A stretch of DNA of 64,000 bases, taken from contig CM059192.1 in the NCBI GenBank assembly GCA_030323885.1, positions 64,163,593-64,227,592 on the forward strand, given 5' to 3'. Position numbers and translations under genes: made by a program. This stretch comes from Branchipolynoe longqiensis (lineage: Eukaryota > Annelida > Polychaeta > Phyllodocida > Polynoidae). Positions 55,960 to 64,000 of this stretch are shown piece after piece (position 1 is the first letter of the stretch; the number at the start of each line of letters is the position of its first letter). Under the pieces are notes generated by a model that did not search any database, was not told where the DNA came from, and worked only from the letters and a program-made list of their open reading frames with translations.

Positions 55960-58530
55960 CCTGTGCTCCTTTAACCCCGCCATATCTGTAGGGCAATGCT
56001 ACTTTAACCCTGCCATATCTGTAGCACAATACTCCTTTAACCCTTTCCTACCTGTAGCACAATGCTCATTTAACCCCACCTGTAACCCAGTGCTCTTTTA
56101 AACATGTGTATGTATAGGATCATGCCATTCTGACCCTAACTTTTAACCCTACCTGTAACCCAGTATTCCTTTAACCCTCCGCACTTATAGCACAGTGCCC
56201 TTTTAACCCTACCTGTAGCACAATGCCCATTTAACCCTACCTGTAACCCAGTATTCCTTTAACCCTCCGCACTTATAGCACAGTGCCCTTTTAACCCTAC
56301 CTGTAGCACAATGCCCATTTAACCCTACCTGTAACCCAGTATTCCTTTAACCCTCCGCACTTATAGCACAGTGCCCTTTTAACCCTACCTGTAGCACAAT
56401 GCCCTGTTAACCCTACCTGTAACCCAGTATTCCTTTACCCTCCGCACTTATAGACCAATGCCCTTTTAACCCTACGTGTAGCATAATGCCATTTTACCCC
56501 TAACTGTAACCCTGTGCAAAGTGTATGGCTTGAATCTGTGGTTGTGTAGGCAGGCTATAGTGAAATCAATACATACAAAGAGAAAGGAAGAGTATATAGT
56601 GTGAAAGAAGAGAGAGAGTCAAGCCCTGTGGTTTATTATTTATATGGTACATGGATGCAGTATAGAGTATCACCCCACCCCATTGTCCCAATGAGAAACA
56701 AGCATTCTTAGCTCTACCAATAGGGATCCAGCATTCCTGGTCCCCATGGTTACCAGTGATCTGCCCACCACCACCAAGCAGTGTGACTCAGCTGGCCACC
56801 ACCTGCCTTGAGCCTGAGTGTGGTGATCCTGACTAGCAGAGGGGGGAGGGGGTTGGCTCTGAGTGCCCCTACACACAGTCCTGCCAGCATCACTATGTAT
56901 ATTTACCTCTCAATCAAGCACCACAGCACCTACATATATACATACATGTACCTGGTCACGTATACCCGATCAATAATAGAACATTTTCATTCGCAAACCA
57001 ATGCTTTAAATCGGAATATTTTACACCAGTATTCCATTAACCATCTGCACTTATAGCACAATGCCCTTTTAACCCTACCCATAGCATAATACCCTTTAAA
57101 CCCTATCTGTAGCATAATGCCCTTTTACCCTATCTGTAACCCAGCATTCCTTTAACCCTCCACACTTCTAGCACAATGCCCTTTTAATCGTACCTGTAGC
57201 ATAATGCCCTTTTACCCTACCTGTAACCCAGCATTCCTTTAACCCTCCACACTTCTAGTACAATGCCCTTTTAACCGTACCTGTAGCATAATGCCCTTTT
57301 ACCCTACCTGTAACCCAGCATTCCTTTAACCCTCCACACTTCTAGCACAATGCCATTTTAACCATACCTGTAGCATAATTCCCATTTAGCCCTACCTGTA
57401 ACCCAGCATTCCTTTAACACTCCACAGTTATAGCACAATGCCGTTTTAACCCTACATGTAGCATAATGCACTTTTAACCCTACCTGTAACCCAGTATTCC
57501 ATTAACCCCTCTGTATTTATAGCACAATGCCCCGTTAACCCTACCTGTAACCCATTATTCCATTAACCCTCTGCACTTATAGCACACTGCCCTTTTAACA
57601 ATACCTGTAGCATAATGCACTTTTATCCCTACCTGTAGTATAATGCCCTTTTCACCCTACCTATAGCATAATGACCTTTTAACCCTACCCATAACCCACT
57701 ATTCCATTAACACTCTGTACTTATAGCATAATGCCCTTTTCACCCTACCTGTAGCATAATGCCCTTTTCATCCTACCTGTAACCCACTATTCCAATAACA
57801 CTCTGTACTTATAGCATAGTGCCCTTTTAACCCTACCTGTAGCACAATGCCCTTTTAACCCTACCTGTAGCACAATGCCCTGTTAACCCTACCTGTAACC
57901 CAGTATTACATTAATCCCTCTGTACTTATAGCACAATGCCCTTTTAACCCTACCTGTAACCCATTATTCCATTAACACTCTGTACTTATAGCACAATGCC
58001 CTTTTAACCCTACCTGTAGCACAATGCCCTTTTAACCCTACCTGTAGCACAAATACTTTTATCCTGTCCCTGTACACACAGTGCCCTTTAAACTTTACCT
58101 GTACACACAATGCGCTTTTAACCTTACCTGTACACACAATGCCCTTATACCTCCTACCTACACACAATGACCTTTTAGCCAATGCTTGTACACACACGGT
58201 TCTTTTAGGGCTTCGTGTGCACATAATGCCCGTTAACCCCTACCTGTACACATGGTGCCCTTTAGACCCTACCCGTTCACATGGTGCCCATTAACCCCTA
58301 CCTGTACACATGGTGCCCTTTAGACCATACCTGTCCACATGGTGCCCTTTAGACCCTACCTGTACACATGGTGCCCTTTAGACCCTACCTGTACTCATGG
58401 TGCCCTTTAGACCCTCGCTGTACACATAATGCCTTTTAAATCCCACCTGTACACATCAACTCTTACCTGCAGTTCCATGCATTTTTAACCCTTACTTCTA
58501 ATACAAATTCTTTCAACCTTTACCTGTGCA
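55960..58530. repeat. Roughly 28/40-bp satellite (CCCTTTTAACCCTACCTGTA)
   Basis: Two alternating units: TAGCACAATGCCCTTTTAAC-CCTACCTG and TAACCCAGTATTCCTTTAACCCTCCGCACTTA. Higher-order blocks repeat at 56150-56450. The right end grades into TGTACACATGGTGCCCTTTA-GACCCTACC. The array is broken by an LTR-like insertion at 56517-57025. Confidence 0.93.
56517..57025. mobile_element. LTR-like interspersed repeat, copy C (uninterrupted)
   Basis: Starts TGTGCAAAGTGTATGGCTTG, includes GTTGTGTAGGCAGGCTATAG and CTGATCCACC-like and GGGGGGAGGGGGTTGG motifs, ends AAATCGGAATATTTTACA. It interrupts the satellite cleanly: CTGTAACCC on the left and CCAGTATTCC on the right. This copy best defines the 509-bp unit. 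Confidence 0.7.
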
Positions 58531-58627
58531 CAGAATATCCTTTAAATGGTGAGACACACAGAGAAAGGGGAGACACACTAATAATGCAGAGACCCTCAGA
58601 AAAGATTGTAAAACGGAAAACGTCGGT

Positions 58628-58935
58628 GTTCTCTGTGGCAGAGTGGTTAGAGTGTCTGACTTTTTTATAGGTCGGACTCCTAATCTGAAGGTCAGTGGTT
58701 TGATTCCCCATGCCTCCACCTCTGCCAATTTCGATTTCCACCACTGTGTATAAATTAAAGCGTCATCAAAGGCCGGTTGCTCTCATACCATGTCTATGTG
58801 GTGTGGGAGGTTAAAAATCTGTTTGGTCGGTAAAAGTGTAGGCTCAGGCTTTCTATCGACAAACTCTCTAATGGTGAAAACAAGTCTATTCAGACTTATC
58901 CATGATAAGCAGTATAAATCTTCAAGAAAAAATGT
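58628..58935 (+). mobile_element. SINE family B, full length
   Basis: GTTCTCTGTGGCAGAGTGGT (A box), TCGGACTCCTAATCTGA (anticodon arm, CCT), GGTTTGATTCCCC (B box), then GGCCGGTTGCTCTCATACCA and AAACAAGTCTATTCAGACTT to a GTATAAATCTTCAAGAAAAA tail. Confidence 0.88.
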
Positions 58936-59129
58936 GTTTGCTTCTATTCGCCTGAACTGAGATGAGGAGGCTGGCCGGAAATACTGCGATGCCATGGCAA
59001 CGAATGACGTGTGTGCTGGAGGTGTTGGGAGAATGTGGGACAGTGTCAATGTTAATTACCAGTCTCCAGCACCCGGCACGCTCGGCAAATTCACGTTGAG
59101 GTTCAGCGGTGTGTCAACACTCCGCCCTC

Positions 59130-59780
59130 AGTATAGCCACCACCCACCCCCACATCCACCTGCACATTCACCCCCACATCTACGCCCACACTCCGTCATC
59201 AGTGTAACCACCACCCACCCCAACATCCACCCAAACACTCCGCCTTCTGTGAAGCCACCCCCACAACCACCCCCACATCCACCCCCACACTCCGCCCTTA
59301 GCGGAGTCACCACCCACCCGCACATCCACCCTCACACCCACCCCACACTCAGCCCTCAGTGTAGCCATCACCCACCCCCACATCCACCCCCACATCCACC
59401 CCACACTCCCCCCTCAATGTTGCCACAAACCCACACCCACATCCACCCCAACATCCACCCCACACTCTCCCCCTCAGTGTTGCCACCACCCACCCCCACA
59501 TCCACCCCCACATCCATCCCCACATCCACTCAACTCACATCCACCCCCACATCCACTCCACACTCCGCACTCAGTGTAACCACCCCCCATCCGCATCCAC
59601 CCCGACATCCACCTCCACATCCACCCCCACTCCACCCTGAGTGGAGCCATCACCTCCACCCCTACCACCACCTCCACATCCACCCCCACCTCCACCTCAG
59701 CATTAACTTACACCTCCAGCCCACCAACACTTCCACCTCCACCCCCACCTGCACCCCCACCTCCACCCCCGTTCATATTG
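59130..59780. repeat. 12-bp (CCCACATCCACC)n array with about 75-bp superstructure
   Basis: CCCCCACATCCACC runs interrupted by CACTCCGCCCTCAGTGTAGC-like phrases at roughly regular intervals. No coding meaning. Confidence 0.93.
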
Positions 59781-59784
59781 AGAG

Positions 59785-60425
59785 CATTTTTTTTATTGAC
59801 AGCATTTGTTATATTGACAGCATCTATCATATTGACAGCATCTGTCATATTGACAGCACCTCTCAGGCTGACAGGATGTCTCATATTGACAGCATCTCTC
59901 ATGCTGACAACATCTCTCATACTGACAGCAGCTCTCATACTGAGAGTATCTCTCATTCTGACAGTATCTCTCATTCTGACAGCCTCTTTCATTCTGAGAG
60001 CATCGCTCAAGCTGACAGCATATCTCATGCTGACAGCATCTCTCATACTGACAGGATCTCTCATTCTGACAGCATCTTTCCATTCTGACAGCATCACTCA
60101 TGCTGACACCATCTCTCATGCTCACAGCATCCCACATACTGGCAGCATCTCTCATATTGACAGCATCTCTCATATTGACAGCATCTCTCATACTGAGAGC
60201 AACTCTCATTCTGACAGCATCTCTCATTCTGACAGTATCTCTCATGCTGATAGCATCTGTCATTCTGACAGCATCTCTCATACTGACAGTATCTCTCATA
60301 GTGACAGCATCTCTCATACTGACAGCATCTCCCATTCTGACAGTATCTCTCATTCTGACAGTATCTCTCATACTGACAGCATCTCTCATTCTGACAACAT
60401 CTCTCATACTGACAGTATCAGGTAG
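59785..60425. repeat. 18-bp minisatellite
   Basis: About 35 copies of TCTCATACTGACAGCATC. Six codons long, so ILTASL, SDSISH and MRDAVR frames run through on both strands. Confidence 0.96.
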
Positions 60426-60509
60426 GTCCCTACCTAAGGTGTCAGCAGGAAAGGGACTGATTGCATGCATCCTGGCAACAAGATCGTCGTCATTTTCAAC
60501 AGGCCCAAA

Positions 60510-61712
60510 ATGACATCACCGCTGCTTTACTTGTGTTGCTGTGGAATATTCATTTAATATCAAGGGACATCTCAAAATGACACCACGGCTGCCTTACTTG
60601 TGTTGCTCTGGAATATTCATTTTATGTAAGGGGCCATCTCAAAATGACATTTTCGCTGCTTTAGTTGTGTTGCTATGGAATATTCATTTAATATCAGGGG
60701 ACATCTCAAAATGACACCACTGCTGCTTTACTTGTGTTGCTATGGAATATTCATTTAATGTCAGGGGCCATCTCAAAATGACATCACTGCTGCTTTACTT
60801 CTGATGCTATGGAATATTCATTTAATCTTAGGGGGCATCTCAAAATGACATCACTGCTGATTTACTTATGTTGCTATGGAATATTCATTTAATGTCAGGG
60901 GCATATCAAAATGACATCACTGCTGCTTTACTTGTGTTGTTATGGAATATTCATTAAATGTTAGGGGCCATCTCAAAATGACATCATTGCTGCTTTACTT
61001 GTGTTGCTATGGAATATTCATTTAATGTCAGGGGTCATCTCAAAATGACATCACTGCTGCTTTACTTGTGTTACTATGGAATATTCATTTAATGTCAGGG
61101 GTCATCTTAAAATGACATCACTGCTGCTTTACTTGTGTTACTATGGAATATTCATTTAATTTCAGAGGCAATCTCAAAATGACATCATTGCTGCTTTACT
61201 TGTGTTGCTATGGAATATTTATGTAATGTTAGGGGGCATCTCAAAATGACATCGCTGCTGCCTTACTTGTGTTGCTCTGGAATATTCATTTAATGTCAGG
61301 GGTCATCTCAAAATGACATCGCTGCTGCCTTACTTGTGTTGCTCTGGAATATTCATTTAATGTCAGGGGTCATCTCAAAATGACATCACTGCTGCTTTAT
61401 TTGTGTTACTATGGAATATTCATTTAATGTCAGGGGTCATCTCAAAATGACATCACTGCTGCTTTACTTGTGTTACTATGGAATATTCATTTAATGTCAG
61501 GGGTCATCTCAAAATGACATCACTGCTGCTTTACTTGTGTTACTATGGAATATTTATTTAATGTCAGGGGCCATCTCAAAATGACATCATTGCTGCTTTA
61601 CTTGTGTTGTTATGGAATATTCATATAATGTTAGGGGGCATCTCAAAATGACTTCACTGCTGCTTTACTTGTGTTGCTATGGAATATTCATTTAATATCA
61701 GGGGCATGTCAA
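60510..61712. repeat. 67-bp satellite, second family
   Basis: About 18 copies of GGGGCATCTCAAAATGACAT, CACTGCTGCTTTACTTGTGT, TGCTATGGAATATTCATTTA, ATGTCAG. Its length equals the 39-40 kb satellite by coincidence; the sequence is unrelated. Confidence 0.96.
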
Positions 61713-61847
61713 TTATAGTAATCGTTCTTGCTACTGCTGCTGTTCTCAAATGGAGTGGAGGGGAGGCGTTCTGGTAGGCACATGTCCTGGTTGACATTTT
61801 CACGGTTACATAATTGTCTAACGCGACACGACTATATTAAAGGTTGG

Positions 61848-61897
61848 TTGGCTGTTGGAGTCTTACGTCCTGGCAACATCTAAGGTCATTTCAGGAA
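61848..61897 (-). mobile_element. SINE family A, 3' end only
   Basis: GGCTGTTGGAGTCTTACGTC and CTGGCAACATCTAAGGTCAT, then unrelated sequence. 61898-62159 has no supported gene. Confidence 0.75.
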
Positions 61898-62159
61898 ACC
61901 TCCAAGCAAAGTCTTTGTCCGCCTCTTGCTTACAGCTTTTCTAGGTTTGGTGAACAGCTGCAGAATGTGTGTCCCTCGGTGACTCTGGGGTGAAATTGAA
62001 AAGTGTCCTGGGAAGCTGTGATTACTTTAAGGACAGACTCAAACCATACAAAGAAACCAGTCGTCTGGCACTGGTCAAGTCACAGTCAAGTCTCACAGTC
62101 ACAATGGACAGCGAAAGGTTGCTCTAGAAATAGATGGCCATTCGGCTCACTCTATAATA

Positions 62160-62499
62160 TACCCCGTCACACTACTGCTTGCGACCACTTGCTACCACTT
62201 TGTGACCATGAAAAGGTTGGTCGCAAACAGGTAGCAAGTGATTGCAAAATGGTCGCAAGTGGTCGCAAATGTTTGCAAAGTGGTCCACCGTGGTCCTCTA
62301 TCTGCTTGCGACCATTCTGGTCACAAGGAGGTTGCACCTGCTGTACTAAAAAACCTCCTTGTGACCAAATTGGTCGCAAGGAGATCGGAGTAGAATAACT
62401 CGCAAGGAAGTCGCTGGTTATTGTGGGTTCTTTGGTCCAAAGTACAATGTAGTCGCAAAGTACTCGCAAACGGTCATAGACTGTAGTGTGACTGGGGTA
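62160..62499. mobile_element. TIR element with TACCCC(A)GTCACACTAC ends
   Basis: Left TACCCCGTCACACTACTGCT, right TGTAGTGTGACTGGGGTA. The interior is packed with GGTCGCAA/TTGCGACC in both orientations, including ACCTCCTTGTGACCA against TGGTCACAAGGAGGT. A 340-bp MITE. Confidence 0.82.
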
Positions 62500-62667
62500 T
62501 TAGATATGCATGTTTATGACCATTGATTGCATATAAATAGCAATGTGGTGAGAAATAACATGTTGTTTACTGCAAATGTATCATAGATGTATGTACAGTC
62601 GAAACTGTTAGACCCATTGATTGACAAGTCAGTTACCATAACATTGGTCCCACCCCCCCCCCCTCCC

Positions 62668-63155
62668 CGAGGGCGTATTCGATTAATCAACTCGGGTCAC
62701 CCGAGCCACTTGTTGGGGCATGCGCACGTCATACAGACTCGGGTTGAATAAACGAATACTCTTCTCCACGTTCGGGGTGGGAAAAATGGTGCTTAATCCA
62801 AAAAAAATTAATGTTTTAAAAATAAACGATATAACTACAGCAAAATAGGATTTAAAGTATTTTAGTATTGCATAGCTTAGTTATATTTCCATTTCATTAA
62901 TCTGGGTTATTAACACAAAAAAGCATTAAAACAGCATGTACATAGGACTCGTACTGGTAGCTGTCATCCTACAGGTACCAGCACAAATGTGACGTCATCG
63001 CTCCCAGCCAACCCAGCCAAGACGTGGGTTACTGGGGTCGGGTTGTTTTGCACACGGCCGGTGTATTTGTCGACTCCACTCGCGGTGTTCGATTTGAAAT
63101 TCTAGCAACTCGGGTGACCCGAATCGCTCGGGTCGTGTTAATCGAATACGGCCCT
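62668..63155. mobile_element. TIR element, GTATTCGATTAA family, copy 2
   Basis: Left GGGCGTATTCGATTAATCAA then CTCGGGTCACCCGAG; right CTCGGGTGACCCGAATCGCT...TTAATCGAATACGGCCC. The interior shares CCAACCCAGCCAAGACGTGG with copy 1 at 32630. About 490 bp. A second internal segment (62745-62980) is AT-rich and absent from copy 1. Confidence 0.82.
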
Positions 63156-63264
63156 CATACGTGCGCTCATTAATCATTTATTGCAATTTGGTGCTCAGAA
63201 ATAGGTCAACAATAGGGTAGAAATAGGTCAACAATAGGTCAAAAATAGGTCAACAAAACCGTGT

Positions 63265-63460
63265 TCAGAAATTTGTTGTGCATATCAAATTAATTTGACA
63301 TGTTTCCACTTAAAATATCTCCAAAGTTAAGCCCTGCAGATAAAAGGTATTTAAGATTAAAGTAAATTAGATTATAACCATCAACTTAATAATATATTTG
63401 TCTAAAGTATTATGACAGAAACTCAAAACCATGGGATGATGTAACTTTATGTGCTGGGAC
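63265..63460. mobile_element. CATAGTCCGATG-family right-end fragment
   Basis: TTTCCACTTAAAATATCTCC, AATTAGATTATAACCATCAA, CTTAATAATATATTTGTC and AAACTCAAAACCATGGGATG match the right half of the 44060-44430 element. Confidence 0.7.
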
Positions 63461-63499
63461 AAACATTAAAATCATCCGGGTGTGTCAGAGGTATGTAGT

Positions 63500-64000
63500 G
63501 GGGTTAGGTCTCCCTGCCTCATTCATGTCACACTGCGACGTAACGCGGATATACCCAAAACTGTCGATGTAGTTCGATGTAAGGCCATTACGTTGGGCTT
63601 ACGTTGCGTTCACGTTAGGCTTACATCAAGATACATTAGACGTTCATTAGAGCTACATCGGTCTACTTTGAGCTACATCGACTTACGGTAGACTGACTGA
63701 GAGCCTGGAGGAATGTGCAGCCCACGCGCTTACAAAGTGGTGTTAACGTATCTCAACGTCTGTCTAACATGTCTCTGACGTCTGTCTAACATTAGTCTAA
63801 CGTAAGTCCGATGTGTCCTGACGTATTCGACGTAGTTGACGAACAGGTGGCACACGTGTAATGTATGTTATGCCCGACAATGTTCTTTTAACATAAACGA
63901 ACGTGCTGTGAACATGGTGTGAATGTGGTGCGAATGTTTTGCCTTCGAGTATATACAGGCATCTGTTATGCTCACAGCGAGCACATTGAACGCTCGCTGT
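63500..64000. other. ACGT-rich inverted-repeat-like sequence, possibly a TIR element cut by the window
   Basis: Dense GACGT/ACGTC, GGCTTACGTTGCGTTCACG and TACATCG motifs in both orientations suggest the start of another palindromic element. No terminal repeat pair could be closed before 64000. Confidence 0.35.

Noticed and set aside
55960..58530. Telomere-like TTAACCCTA repeats
   Set aside because: The motif is embedded in a 28/40-bp unit and never forms perfect 5-7-bp telomeric runs.
58994..60088. 364-codon Pro/His then Ser/Asp-rich frame
   Set aside because: It crosses two different simple arrays (12 and 18 bp), each of which explains its part.

Overview
This is animal nuclear DNA, almost certainly from an invertebrate. 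The signs are tRNA-derived SINEs, three LINE reverse-transcriptase remnants, a Ty3/gypsy gag remnant, terminal-inverted-repeat (TIR) elements and a single-exon rhodopsin-family GPCR. No bacterial operons, rRNA genes or genuine tRNA genes are visible. I cannot fix the phylum; a marine invertebrate (lancelet, mollusc or similar) is a guess from the repeat and GPCR style.

Tandem repeats dominate, about a third of the window by my tally of array spans. Arrays with units of 8, 10, 11, 12, 13, 14, 18, 20, 23, 24, 27, 31, 33, 39, 45, 58, 62, 67 and about 220 bp follow one another. Many units are multiples of three, which creates long false reading frames on both strands.

Layout. 0-10 kb: 11-bp, CA-rich, 33-bp, 10-bp and 62-bp arrays, with two small TIR elements. 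10-15 kb: SINEs, an LTR-like repeat carrying a TIR element, and a repeat family whose ends read CATAGTCCGATG. 15-20 kb: a 27-bp array, an antisense LINE, and a gypsy gag remnant running into a 23-bp array built from its own sequence. 22-26.4 kb: a broken family-B DNA polymerase of Polinton/adintovirus type, holding one TIR element and ending in a SINE that is itself split by a 2.3-kb long-TIR element. 26.4-31.7 kb: simple repeats, three weak exon candidates and an antisense LINE. 32-40 kb: nested TIR elements and 8-, 31-, 39- and 67-bp arrays. 40.3-46 kb: an unusual hairpin-dense segment, a 364-bp duplication and further repeat copies. 46-48.3 kb: 14-, 45- and 20-bp arrays. 48.45-49.53 kb: the GPCR, the only convincing intact gene. 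49.7-64 kb: SINEs, pogo-like TIR copies, a LINE 3' end, a large roughly 28/40-bp satellite, 12-, 18- and 67-bp arrays and TIR elements.

The genes do not form a pathway. The biology here is mostly mobile-element layering and minisatellite birth. The least explained stretch is 40.7-43.8 kb.
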